The notes beneath the pieces were generated by a model. It had not been told where the DNA came from. It was given only the letters and a program-made list of their open reading frames with translations, and did no database searches. Shown here piece by piece: positions 14,123 through 21,884 of a stretch of 34,483 nucleotides of DNA. Position 1 is the first letter of the stretch. Each line of letters opens with the position of its first letter. The translations under genes were made by a program, and so were the position numbers. This DNA is from Oscillospiraceae bacterium (GTDB taxonomy: Bacteria; Bacillota; Clostridia; Oscillospirales; CAG-272), in the NCBI GenBank assembly GCA_015063305.1, contig SVUJ01000005.1, forward strand, positions 1 through 34,483, in the 5' to 3' direction.

Positions 14123-15487
14123 ATGATAAACATTAACATAAACGATATTCTTGAAACGATAAATATGATAAAAGAGGAAAATCTGGATATCAGAACGATA
14201 ACCATGGGTATTTCTCTTTATGATTGCGCCTCGGACGACGTGGGCGTTGTTTGCGACAGGATATATGATAAGATAACAAAGACGGCAGAGAATCTTGTCA
14301 GCGTTGGCTGTGACATAGAAAAGGAGCTTGGTATACCGATAATCAATAAGCGAGTTTCGGTAACTCCTATATCGCTCGTCGGCGGTAAATATTCCCCCGA
14401 TGATTACGTACGTATAGCCAAAACGCTTGACAGAGCGGCTGATACGCTTGGAATAAACTTTATCGGCGGATACGGCGCGCTCGTTCAGAAGGGCTTTACA
14501 AACAATGCCGCGAATCTCATAGAGTCTATCCCTTACGCGCTATCCGAAACTAACCTTGTATGCTCGTCAGTAAACGTGGCGTCTACAAAAGCGGGTATCA
14601 ATATGGACGCGGTGGCAAAGATGGGTAGTATAATAAAAAAGACCGCGTACCTTACCAGAGATAAGGAGTCTATAGGTTGCGCTAAGCTCGTTGTGTTTGC
14701 AAACGTCCCTGAGGATAACCCCTTTATGGCGGGCGCGTTCCACGGTGTGGGAGAGGCGGAGAGTGTTGTCAGCGTTGGCGTATCGGGTCCCGGAGTTGTA
14801 AATTCGGCTATCCGTCGCGCGGGACAGTGCGACTTCTCAACTCTTGCCGAGATAATCAAGAAAACGGCATTTAAGATAACCAGAATGGGACAGCTCGTAG
14901 CCACCGAGGCTTCAAAAAGACTTGGTGTGCCCTTTGGAATAGTTGACCTCTCTCTCGCTCCGACCCCCGCGGTTGGCGACTCGGTAGCGCATATACTCGA
15001 GGCTATGGGACTTGAAAAGTGCGGCGGACACGGAACTACCGCGGCGCTTGCTCTTCTCAATGACGCAGTCAAGAAGGGCGGAGTTATGGCGTCCTCGCAC
15101 GTTGGCGGACTTTCGGGCGCGTTTATCCCGGTATCCGAGGACGCGGGAATGATAGACGCAGTAGAGTGCGGAGCGCTCTCGCTTGAAAAGCTTGAGGCTA
15201 TGACGGCGGTATGCTCGGTCGGACTTGATATGATAGCTATCCCCGGAGATACTCCCGAGGAGGTCATCTGCGGAATAATCGCCGACGAGATATCTATAGG
15301 TGTGGCAAACACCAAGACAACGGCGGTCAGAGTTATACCCGCATACGGTAAAAAGGCAGGGGAGAGCGTTGTATTCGGCGGACTTTTGGGATATGCTCCC
15401 ATTATGAAGCTGAGCGACTATTCCTGCGCCGACTTTATCGCGCGCGGAGGAAGAATACCCGCTCCGATACATTCGCTTAAAAACTAA
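14123..15487 (+). CDS. UPF0210 (DUF711/PFL-like) protein
   Basis: A 454-residue soluble protein of the UPF0210/DUF711 family, distantly related in fold to the glycyl-radical PFL group. Family-like blocks include [14 protein letters not shown] (118-131), [39 protein letters not shown] and the C-terminal [14 protein letters not shown] see no RVxGY-type glycyl-radical motif, so radical chemistry is not supported. Function is uncharacterised. It is directly downstream of the ACT gene, whose stop codon lies within the ribosome site region (GAGGCG), so the two are translationally coupled. Length is normal for the family (about 450). Confidence 0.93.
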   Translation: MINININDILETINMIKEENLDIRTITMGISLYDCASDDVGVVCDRIYDKITKTAENLVSVGCDIEKELGIPIINKRVSVTPISLVGGKYSPDDYVRIAKTLDRAADTLGINFIGGYGALVQKGFTNNAANLIESIPYALSETNLVCSSVNVASTKAGINMDAVAKMGSIIKKTAYLTRDKESIGCAKLVVFANVPEDNPFMAGAFHGVGEAESVVSVGVSGPGVVNSAIRRAGQCDFSTLAEIIKKTAFKITRMGQLVATEASKRLGVPFGIVDLSLAPTPAVGDSVAHILEAMGLEKCGGHGTTAALALLNDAVKKGGVMASSHVGGLSGAFIPVSEDAGMIDAVECGALSLEKLEAMTAVCSVGLDMIAIPGDTPEEVICGIIADEISIGVANTKTTAVRVIPAYGKKAGESVVFGGLLGYAPIMKLSDYSCADFIARGGRIPAPIHSLKN

Positions 15488-15488
15488 A

Positions 15489-15540
15489 AATTTCAAGGGA
15501 GAACCTTTTAAGGAGCGGGTATGACCCGCAGCAAATAAAA
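15489..15540 (+). other. Short spacer after UPF0210 with GCGGG hairpin
   Basis: A small hairpin GCGGGT/ACCCGC (about 15515-15529) follows an AAGGAG-like sequence and a 5-codon frame (ATG to TAA). The frame is too short to call a gene. Confidence 0.35.
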
Positions 15541-15572
15541 ATCGGCAGAGAGATTGTTTTCTCTGCCGATTT
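15539..15572. terminator. Terminator after the UPF0210 gene
   Basis: A 12-bp stem AAATCGGCAGAG-like/CTCTGCCGATTT. The plus-strand tail (GTGTTATAAT) is a poor T-run; the minus-strand tail TTTTATTTGC is better. It probably ends the plus-strand operon. Confidence 0.6.
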
Positions 15573-15591
15573 GTGTTATAATGGTGCTAAC

Positions 15592-15645
15592 AAAAAGCCT
15601 CGCCCTTTGGGAGAGGTGGCGGCGTAGCCGACGGAGAGGGCTTTT
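15592..15645. repeat. Short palindromic repeat (GCCTCGCCC type)
   Basis: AAAAAGCCTCGCCCTTTGGG starts a 54-bp palindrome ending GAGAGGGCTTTT, with inner hairpin GGCGGCGTAGCCG. It looks like a shortened relative of the repeats at 3846 and 4758 and could act as a bidirectional terminator. Confidence 0.6.
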
Positions 15646-15691
15646 ATAAATATTAACACTTCTATAAATCCCAATTTATCGAAAAGAATAA

Positions 15692-15727
15692 TACCCCCGA
15701 CAGACCGTTAAAAATCTGTCGGGGGTA
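15692..15727 (-). terminator. Terminator of the coiled-coil/acyltransferase operon
   Basis: A 13-bp perfect stem TACCCCCGACAGA and complement, followed on the minus strand by TTATTCTTTTC. It lies 16 bp after the stop codon at 15744. Confidence 0.82.
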
Positions 15728-15743
15728 ATCTTTATATTTGTAT

Positions 15744-16085
15744 TTATTCCTCAGTTTCTTCGTTTTCCTCGTCTATTTTTACGTCCTCTGCCGATTTCTG
15801 ACGCTCTTCCTTAGCCTCTGCTATCTTCTCCTTGAGCTGCTTTATCTGCTCTCTGAGCTCGTCTATCTCGGCTATAACCTTGGATATCTCCTCGGCGTGC
15901 GAGGTGTCGAATTTGAGCTGCTTATAGGTAAGCTTTCCAAGCACCTCAAAGCGGTCGCCAAGCTTTGCGTTAAGGGTCTTCAGCTTGATGTTCATAGAAG
16001 CGCTGTCTGCAAGCTCGCCCGCCTTCTTGATAGTTTTATTAGCCGCGCGGCTTACGTTTAATTTTATGTCGTTCCAGTTAGCCAT
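15744..16085 (-). CDS. Small coiled-coil protein, unknown
   Basis: A 113-residue soluble protein. The N-terminus (MANWNDIKLNVSRAANKTIKKAGELADSA, in parts) looks like an amphipathic helix. Residues 60-98 form a heptad-rich coiled coil (ISKVIAEIDELREQIKQLKE). The last 15 residues are almost all acidic. I recognise no characterised family. GGAGA lies 7 nt before the ATG. It follows the acyltransferase by 23 bp and probably shares its promoter, which suggests but does not prove a membrane-related role. Confidence 0.82.
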   Translation of the reverse strand: MANWNDIKLNVSRAANKTIKKAGELADSASMNIKLKTLNAKLGDRFEVLGKLTYKQLKFDTSHAEEISKVIAEIDELREQIKQLKEKIAEAKEERQKSAEDVKIDEENEETEE

Positions 16086-16108
16086 AAATATCTCCTTATA
16101 TTAAAAAT

Positions 16109-17407
16109 TTAGTTGTCTTTTCGTTCTTTTCTTGATGGACGGCGTTCCTTCATCTTTATCTTGAAAAGCTCCTCTGCGGCAAGGCGCGCCTTGGCAACGA
16201 TGGGATTTTCCGATGTTGGGAAGCAGTAGAAGAGTTGACGGCTGTTTCCTATCGATATCATATCGCCTATCTCGTACCAGAAGTAGTCGGCGTTAAGGCA
16301 GTAGGATGCGAGAGGGGATTGCGAGTAATCAAGCTCTCCGTCAGCGCCTGTGAGCCGGAAGCCCTCGGAATTGTGAACAAGATGCCCCGCGCCTATGTGA
16401 TAAAGTGCGCTTTGGTCGACCATCATGTATATATCCACGTCTGTATCGAGCAGATAGCGTCCCTCTTCAAGCTCGGCTCTGACCTGCTCACGCTCCCAAC
16501 GATACCAATCGGGCACGTGTGTGAAGGCAGAGTCGCCGTCAAGTGCCCTCAGAGCGCCAAGCTCGGTCAGCTCGTATTGCTTGCCGCAAGCCGAGCAACT
16601 AAGCAAAGTTCCTTTTCCTACGTTAGTACCCTCGGACATACAGTGCGGACATTTATAAAGCACACGCTCAAGACCGTCGGCTCTGAAATCCTCGTCTATC
16701 ACTATATTGTTTTCCTGCTGCCACTTGAAGCTGTCAAAGGAAAACGCGGCGTTTATCTTCTCGTTTATCTCGTCGGCGCTGAGAGCTTCTATATCTTCCT
16801 TTGAAAGAAGATATGTAACGTCGGCGCTTATATCGACCTCTCTGTGGCGGAGCATGTTGTAAAGCGGTTCTCTTGAAAAAGCGCCCTTTGTTATCAGCGT
16901 GACAACGGGGACTTTGAGCATTTTTGCAAGCCTTCCGAGACTGTCGGGGAGTGTGGTTGCCGTTCCGTCAAAGGAATATCCCGCCTCGGGGTACATAAGC
17001 ACCGAGGAGCGAAGCTCCTTTACGGCGTATGACATATCGCGCAAAAGGGTGATGTCTGCAACGAATTTCTGCGTGGGAATACAGCCTATCTGGCGCATAA
17101 GCCATCCCTTGCCCACAAAAGCGTCTGTGGTGCAGACGGTGGAGAATGGGCGGGGAAAGAGATAGCTTGCGGCTATCTGCAGGTCAATAAAGCTCGAGTG
17201 GTTCATAAGTATAAGGCAGGGCTCTTTCTTGCCGAGCTTATCCATACCGAACTCGTTGAACTTCATATTATTGCGCTTCAGATTTATTGCGGAGAGTATC
17301 TTTATGAGGGTTCTGAAGAAAATATTTATCTTCTTTGGCTTTTTGTGCTTCGGGATAGGCAGAGCCATTACCTCGGAGTAGCTTTTTTCAATAATTTTTA
17401 TCTTCAT
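16109..17407 (-). CDS. PlsC-like acyltransferase with zinc ribbon
   Basis: A 432-residue lysophospholipid acyltransferase-type protein, about twice the usual PlsC length. The acyltransferase domain (about 60-230) has the catalytic motif NHSSFID (H70, D75) and YPEAGYSFDG (139-148) in place of FPEGTRS. It should acylate a glycerophosphate-like acceptor at the inner membrane face. Residues 253-274 form a C4 zinc ribbon (CPHC and CSAC). The rest, 280-415, is a module I do not recognise (EEGRYLLDTDVDIYMMVD). The start follows AAGGGGA by about 7 nt; a promoter lies at 17446-17474. It is the first gene of a two-gene unit with the coiled-coil protein. Confidence 0.88.
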   Translation of the reverse strand: MKIKIIEKSYSEVMALPIPKHKKPKKINIFFRTLIKILSAINLKRNNMKFNEFGMDKLGKKEPCLILMNHSSFIDLQIAASYLFPRPFSTVCTTDAFVGKGWLMRQIGCIPTQKFVADITLLRDMSYAVKELRSSVLMYPEAGYSFDGTATTLPDSLGRLAKMLKVPVVTLITKGAFSREPLYNMLRHREVDISADVTYLLSKEDIEALSADEINEKINAAFSFDSFKWQQENNIVIDEDFRADGLERVLYKCPHCMSEGTNVGKGTLLSCSACGKQYELTELGALRALDGDSAFTHVPDWYRWEREQVRAELEEGRYLLDTDVDIYMMVDQSALYHIGAGHLVHNSEGFRLTGADGELDYSQSPLASYCLNADYFWYEIGDMISIGNSRQLFYCFPTSENPIVAKARLAAEELFKIKMKERRPSRKERKDN

Positions 17408-17445
17408 AAAGTCGTCCCCTTACAATGAGATTTGTTTATATACTA

Positions 17446-17474
17446 ATTTTAACCTAAATCGGCAATAAAATCAA
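17446..17474 (-). promoter_or_regulatory. Promoter of the acyltransferase operon
   Basis: Minus strand TTGATT (17474-17469), 17-bp spacer, TAAAAT (17451-17446). It lies just downstream of the small RNA terminator. Confidence 0.75.
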
Positions 17475-17494
17475 TAGCTTTTTAAATTTGCAAT

Positions 17495-17606
17495 AAAAAA
17501 AGCACAACGGTTGACGTTACTGCGCGTTTGATATCATAAGATTGATATTCCGCAGGATCCGATGACCATTGTGCGTGACGCTGTGGAGTTGGTGCCGCCG
17601 ACAGCC
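17495..17606 (-). ncRNA. Candidate small RNA, about 112 nt
   Basis: No reading frame fits, yet there is a full transcription unit: promoter 17612-17640, start near 17606, and a terminator whose stem GCACAATGG/CCGTTGTGC (17574-17566 with 17510-17502, one G-U) is followed by TTTTTTT. Inside that stem come CTGCG/CGCAG and an apical ATATCA/TGATAT hairpin. The 5' end folds separately as GCTGT/ACAGC around a GC-rich loop with GGCGGCACCAACTCC. A perfect Spo0A box lies upstream. I could not match it to SRP RNA, 6S RNA, tmRNA, RNase P or a riboswitch. It ends about 20 bp before the acyltransferase promoter; read-through would form that gene's leader, so a leader role is not excluded. Confidence 0.7.
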
Positions 17607-17611
17607 TATTC

Positions 17612-17640
17612 ATTATACTACCCATTTTTAATTTTGTAAA
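17612..17640 (-). promoter_or_regulatory. Promoter of the candidate small RNA
   Basis: Minus strand TTTACA (17640-17635), 17-bp spacer, TATAAT (17617-17612). It lacks the TG before the -10 that most promoters here have, and its -35 is weak. That would fit dependence on an activator. Confidence 0.8.
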
Positions 17641-17657
17641 TATCCAATTTAGACGAT

Positions 17658-17672
17658 TTTTTGTCGAAAAAT
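17658..17672 (-). promoter_or_regulatory. Spo0A box upstream of the small RNA
   Basis: TTGTCGAA at 17661-17668 inside TTTTTTGTCGAAAAATT is a full match to the Spo0A-box core. It is centred about 60 bp upstream of the predicted small RNA start. It is 160 bp from the hflX promoter, so the small RNA is the likelier target. Confidence 0.65.
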
Positions 17673-17828
17673 TCGTGCAAAAAGATACACGATAGAAAAA
17701 AACAACAAAAAGGCGGGGTTATTTGGTGCAATTATACATTAAATTCAATTTTAGGTCGTGGTGGTGTCGTACAAATAATTTCCAAATGCAGATGCGATGC
17801 TTAAAAAATATAATAAGTTATCATACTA

Positions 17829-17857
17829 TTGAAAAAAAGGTCGAAATGTGTTATTAT
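17829..17857 (+). promoter_or_regulatory. Promoter of the hflX operon
   Basis: TTGAAA (17829-17834), 17-bp spacer ending TGTGT, TATTAT (17852-17857). GGTCGAAA inside the spacer is one base off a Spo0A box and is probably chance. Confidence 0.82.
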
Positions 17858-17889
17858 ATTAGTAGAATGTAAGAGCCCTCGGAGGTTTT

Positions 17890-19197
17890 ATGGATATTAG
17901 TGAAAAAATGACAGATCGCGCGGTGCTTGTGGGCATCGTGGGCAGAGGCGAGAGCGAGGAAGCGGTACAGAAAAGTATGGACGAGCTTGAGCGCCTTCTC
18001 GATACCGCTGGCGGAGAAGCCATAGCGCGGCTTACTCAGAATAAAGAAACGCCCGACCCGCGAACCCTTATCGGTAGCGGAAAGGTGGCAGAGCTTGCCT
18101 ATATCTGCGCTTGTAATGACGCAACACTTGTTGTGTTTGATTGCGACCTCTCACCGTCGCAGATAAGAAATATTGAGGATATAGTAGGGGATAAGGTCAG
18201 AGTTATAGACCGCTCAATGCTGATCCTTGATATCTTCGCGCTTCACGCGGTCAGCGGAGAGGGAAAGCTTCAGGTAGAGCTGGCACAGCTCAAATATACC
18301 GCGCCAAGACTTGTGGGTCACGGAGCGGATATGTCAAGGCTGGGAGGCGGAATAGGAACGCGAGGACCGGGTGAGAGCAAGCTTGAGTCGGACAGACGTC
18401 ATATGCGCCGCCGCATCTCGGCGCTTGAGGAGCAGATAGCCGAGATGGATAAGAACCGCACCACTATGAGGGCGGCAAGGGATAGGAGCGGCATACCGAA
18501 GATAGCTATCGTGGGATACACCAACGCGGGTAAATCCACGCTGCTCAATAAAATGACCGATGCGGGGATATTGGCTGAGGATAAGCTCTTCGCAACTCTT
18601 GACCCGACCACCAGAAAATACGAGCTGCCCTGTGGGGAAACGGTGTTGCTTACAGATACGGTCGGATTTATCAATAAGCTTCCGCACCACTTAATAAGCG
18701 CCTTTCGCTCTACCCTTGAGGAGGCGTGCTATGCAGATATACTTCTCATAATAATAGACGCGTCCGACCCCGAATACCGAGCAAGGCTTGAGGTGACCGA
18801 AAATCTTCTCGGAGAGCTTGGAGCGGGCGGAAAGCCCACGATATACGTCTTTAACAAGTGCGACCTTGGCGTTGCCGAGTTTATGGGCGTGGGTAACAAA
18901 TCGGCAAGTGATAACGTCGTGTATATATCGGCGAGAACCGGGCAGGGACTTAATCTTCTTGTAGAGAAGATAGAAGGATTTATACTTGACGGTAAAAAGC
19001 GCGTTGTATATAATATCCCAAATTCTGAGGCGGGGGCGTTGAACCTTCTTTATAAGAACGCCACGGTCGAAGAGGTTGAGTACGGAAGCGAATATATTAC
19101 CGTAACGGCTCTTGCCGATGCTAAGGCAAGGGGACTTATGAAAAAGTACGCCGCGGAGGGTTACGGCGAGGCGGACGACAAGGAAGATTGGGAGTAG
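17890..19197 (+). CDS. hflX: Ribosome-associated GTPase HflX
   Basis: GTPase that binds the 50S subunit and splits stalled or stress-arrested ribosomes. The 435-residue protein has the HflX N-terminal domain (about 10-195) with the family run LGGGIGTRGPGESKLE (151-166), a helical linker, and the G domain: G1 GYTNAGKST (209-217), switch ATLDPTTR, G3 DTVGF (256-260), G4 NKCD (322-325) and G5 SAR. A C-terminal domain of about 60 residues completes it. Length is normal. CGGAGG lies 6 nt before the ATG. It opens a row of five co-directional genes with short or overlapping junctions. Confidence 0.96.
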   Translation: MDISEKMTDRAVLVGIVGRGESEEAVQKSMDELERLLDTAGGEAIARLTQNKETPDPRTLIGSGKVAELAYICACNDATLVVFDCDLSPSQIRNIEDIVGDKVRVIDRSMLILDIFALHAVSGEGKLQVELAQLKYTAPRLVGHGADMSRLGGGIGTRGPGESKLESDRRHMRRRISALEEQIAEMDKNRTTMRAARDRSGIPKIAIVGYTNAGKSTLLNKMTDAGILAEDKLFATLDPTTRKYELPCGETVLLTDTVGFINKLPHHLISAFRSTLEEACYADILLIIIDASDPEYRARLEVTENLLGELGAGGKPTIYVFNKCDLGVAEFMGVGNKSASDNVVYISARTGQGLNLLVEKIEGFILDGKKRVVYNIPNSEAGALNLLYKNATVEEVEYGSEYITVTALADAKARGLMKKYAAEGYGEADDKEDWE

Positions 19198-19213
19198 ATA
19201 GGGGGACTATCGA

Positions 19214-19843
19214 TTGAACGATAAAAATTATTATACCACGGTAGAGCACGAGGCGTCTGCCGAGTTTGAGGAGAGAAGATCTGTTTTTATCGGGTACGCA
19301 GCTCCTGTGTCAAGCGCTGAGGAAGCGATGGAGTTTGTTAAAAAGATAAAAAAGGAGAATTCCGACGCAACGCATAACGTGTACGCCTATCATCTTGAGG
19401 GAGGCAGAGTAGCCAAGTATTCCGACGACGGAGAGCCGCAGGGAACTGCGGGAATGCCTGTGCTTGATACCATAAGGAAAAGCGAGGTCGACGGCGTTTG
19501 CGTTGTGGTCACAAGATATTTTGGCGGCATACTTCTGGGCGCGGGCGGACTTGTGAGGGCATATGCCCACGCCGCAAAGATAGCTCTTGAGGCGGCAAAT
19601 ATAATAACCTACGAAAAATACGAGGTCTTTACGCTCAGGTGCGGCTATTCCGAATATCAAAAATATCTCCCCGTGCTGAGCGCTGCGGGCGCGGTGATAG
19701 ACGATACCGTTTTCGAGGCTGATGTAAAGGTGGTCTTTGCGATAAAGCACGGAGTTGCCGAGGGGCTGTTGCCCAAGATATCCGAGATATCATTTGGAAA
19801 ATATCTTCCCGTAAAGGATGGAGAACGGTTTGATTACAGATAG
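19214..19843 (+). CDS. yigZ: YigZ/IMPACT-family protein (UPF0029)
   Basis: A 209-residue conserved protein of the YigZ/IMPACT family. Its role is not firmly known; eukaryotic IMPACT affects translation control. The signature VVVTRYFGGILLGAGGLVRAYAHAA lies in the N-terminal domain (about 1-125), preceded by the conserved ATHNVYAY and SDDGEPQGTAGMP. A smaller ferredoxin-like C-terminal domain follows (about 135-205). The start is TTG at 19214, 8 nt after GGGGGA; there is no ATG that would keep the conserved N-terminus. It is 16 bp after hflX and overlaps the next gene. Confidence 0.93.
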   Translation: MNDKNYYTTVEHEASAEFEERRSVFIGYAAPVSSAEEAMEFVKKIKKENSDATHNVYAYHLEGGRVAKYSDDGEPQGTAGMPVLDTIRKSEVDGVCVVVTRYFGGILLGAGGLVRAYAHAAKIALEAANIITYEKYEVFTLRCGYSEYQKYLPVLSAAGAVIDDTVFEADVKVVFAIKHGVAEGLLPKISEISFGKYLPVKDGERFDYR

Positions 19844-21401
19844 GGTTTTCTGTGGATTTAAAAAAGTCTTAGTTGTTGTAATTTTGGCGGCGTTATTATT
19901 CTGTCTCTGGTCCTGCGAGGAAAAGGAGAAGGATGATACATACGAGGAGATTCTTTCCTCTATAAGCTCGGCGCTTGAAGAGGATGCCGATAAGATAGAA
20001 AAATATCAGGTTATCGTTGCCAAAGGATGTTCATCCGAGATATACGAAGCGGCAAAGTGTATTTGCGACAAGATCAAGGATAAGACGGGTGTTTATTCCG
20101 AGCTTTGCTATGACAGCGACGGGGTGAGCAATTCCACAAAGGTCTGCTGCGTGCTTGTTGGCAAAAGCAAGTATACCGATGGATTTTTGATGGATTATAA
20201 GGTAAATGATTTTGGGTATTGCTATGTTGAGGGAACTGTCTTTGTGGGCGGAATTTCCGAAGAGGCGACACTCAAGGCAATATCGAAGTTTTACGGGGAT
20301 ATCCTTGAACGTGACGGAAAAACCTTGATAAAAAAGAGTGACAGCTTTTATAGCAAGGGCGAATATGAGATGGGTTACGTAGAGCTCAACGGAGTTGAGC
20401 TGGGAAAGTACGTTATAGCTTATGATCCGAATAATAAGGCGGCGTATTCCGAAGCGCTCTCGCTTCGCGATGAGATATCCGAGCGAACAGGGTATTATCT
20501 GAATATAATTAAGGGTAACAGCTCACTTGGACAATCAAAGGCGATATGTGTGGGAAAAAGTGTCCTCAATGATGCGGACAACGCAAAATGCGCTGAAAAC
20601 GAGGTCAAAATAATTCCTTATACAAACGGGATTTCGATACTGTCTGATACCCAATACGGACTAAGTCTGGGTATATCAAAATTTAAGGATATCCTCTTTG
20701 AGGCTGACCTCTCGGGAGAAAATTATCTTTCGATAGATCAAACGATGCACCTATCGTTTTCGGCTCTGCCCGTGGAGATATTTGATATTGATTTTACCGG
20801 GTCCGCTATGGAGCTTGATGAAATGAAAGATCTCTTGTATATGATGAGATCAAGGGGGTCTGACTTTATCAGAGTTGTCGGAGCTAATGAGACATTGATA
20901 AAAAATCTTTCAAATTATTGCTCAGGTGTATATGAGGTCAATAAGGTGGGAGATGGGGATAATGCTGTATATTATTTTTATTTGACGGAAAAATACAGCT
21001 TGGAATCGGCTTTAAATAAGGGCTCCGGGGAGCTTGAAGCCACGCACTTTGTTTACGCCTCCAAGCTGAGTACGGTGAAGATAGATATATTGGAGATATC
21101 CGCGAGCGAGCGTGAGAGCAAGGAGCTGGCGGCAGAAGCGGCAAAGCTACTCGAGGGACTTTTGAGGGACAGAAAAATAAAAATGCTGATGATCGCCTCA
21201 CCCTTTGAGGGCGCTGCGGAGAATTTGTTTGCTGATGAAATTGCCCCCATATCCTGTGTGTCTGCTTTGTGTGGCGCTCCCGAGCTTCTTTGGCATCGCG
21301 TATATCTGGCAGGAGAAGCGTTTGATATAGCTGATTGCCGTGCCGAGAAATGCTACACTACACAGCTATATTTTAAAAATATTATGATATATTGGGAATA
21401 A
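19830..21401 (+). CDS. Lipoprotein with two related tandem domains
   Basis: A surface lipoprotein of about 523 residues. I place the start at TTG 19830, 5 nt after GGAGAA; an ATG at 19818 has AGG too close and is the alternative. Either way it overlaps yigZ and is coupled to it. The signal peptide ends in the lipobox LWSC. Residues about 45-160 and 180-310 look alike: each has a YxVIxAK/YVIAYD start, an AAxxICDKI/ALSLRDEI helix with TG, and an LVGKS/CVGKS strand. They recall the N-terminal domain of GH67-type glycosidases. The C-terminal part (about 315-520) is unknown and lacks visible catalytic motifs. A glycan-binding role is a guess. Confidence 0.72.
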   Translation: MITDRVFCGFKKVLVVVILAALLFCLWSCEEKEKDDTYEEILSSISSALEEDADKIEKYQVIVAKGCSSEIYEAAKCICDKIKDKTGVYSELCYDSDGVSNSTKVCCVLVGKSKYTDGFLMDYKVNDFGYCYVEGTVFVGGISEEATLKAISKFYGDILERDGKTLIKKSDSFYSKGEYEMGYVELNGVELGKYVIAYDPNNKAAYSEALSLRDEISERTGYYLNIIKGNSSLGQSKAICVGKSVLNDADNAKCAENEVKIIPYTNGISILSDTQYGLSLGISKFKDILFEADLSGENYLSIDQTMHLSFSALPVEIFDIDFTGSAMELDEMKDLLYMMRSRGSDFIRVVGANETLIKNLSNYCSGVYEVNKVGDGDNAVYYFYLTEKYSLESALNKGSGELEATHFVYASKLSTVKIDILEISASERESKELAAEAAKLLEGLLRDRKIKMLMIASPFEGAAENLFADEIAPISCVSALCGAPELLWHRVYLAGEAFDIADCRAEKCYTTQLYFKNIMIYWE

Positions 21402-21422
21402 GATCAAAAGGACGGTGTTCAG

Positions 21423-21884
21423 ATGACCAACAGAGAAAAAATTACAGAAGAGATGCAGAACAGAGCAACAAGAAAGGTAAAAAGCAAGGCTAAGCGGAAG
21501 GCAAGATCAAAGATAAAAAGGATACACCCCCTCAGCTTTGTGATATGGATACTTTGCCTTGCGCTTGGAGCGGGGCTTGGAGTAGGAGCGTACAGGGTAG
21601 TAAGCGCCAACGACCGCTTTGTTGTCCGCGGAGAGAAGAGCTACGTTCTTCCCATAGGCACAGAAGTGACCTACAAGGATAAGGGAGTACAGATAATATC
21701 CTTTGGCAGAGATATTTCCGACAAAGTACAGATAGAAACAAATCTAACCGAAACAGACGAGGACGGGGTATATACGATAGACACCTCGGTTGGCGGAGAA
21801 TATTATATCATATATACCGTTGACGATATAAAGTACGGCGAGATACAAAGAGTAAGGACTATAACGGTTAAAGGAGAAAACTGA
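21423..21884 (+). CDS. Basic membrane-anchored protein, unknown
   Basis: A 153-residue protein with a very basic cytoplasmic N-terminus (residues 1-36, many Lys/Arg), one membrane span (about 38-62, SFVIWILCLALGAGLGVGAY) and an extracellular domain of about 90 residues. That domain is predicted all-beta and Ig-like (GTEVTYKDKGVQI, GEYYIIYTVDDI), resembling DUF5011-type bacterial Ig domains. No catalytic motif is seen. It overlaps the next gene by one base (TGATG), so the two are translationally coupled and likely act together at the cell surface. Confidence 0.8.
   Translation: MTNREKITEEMQNRATRKVKSKAKRKARSKIKRIHPLSFVIWILCLALGAGLGVGAYRVVSANDRFVVRGEKSYVLPIGTEVTYKDKGVQIISFGRDISDKVQIETNLTETDEDGVYTIDTSVGGEYYIIYTVDDIKYGEIQRVRTITVKGEN

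Noticed and set aside
14123-15487. UPF0210 protein as a glycyl-radical enzyme
   Set aside because: No RVxGY-like motif or activating enzyme gene is present, so only the fold relationship can be mentioned.
17495-17606. Candidate RNA as SRP RNA or 6S RNA
   Set aside because: The SRP helix 8 loop sequences (GGAA with AGCAGCC-type partner) are not found. It is too short for 6S RNA and lacks the long stem with a central bubble.
17840-17848. GGTCGAAA in the hflX promoter as a Spo0A box
   Set aside because: One mismatch inside the spacer of a strong promoter in AT-rich DNA is likely chance.
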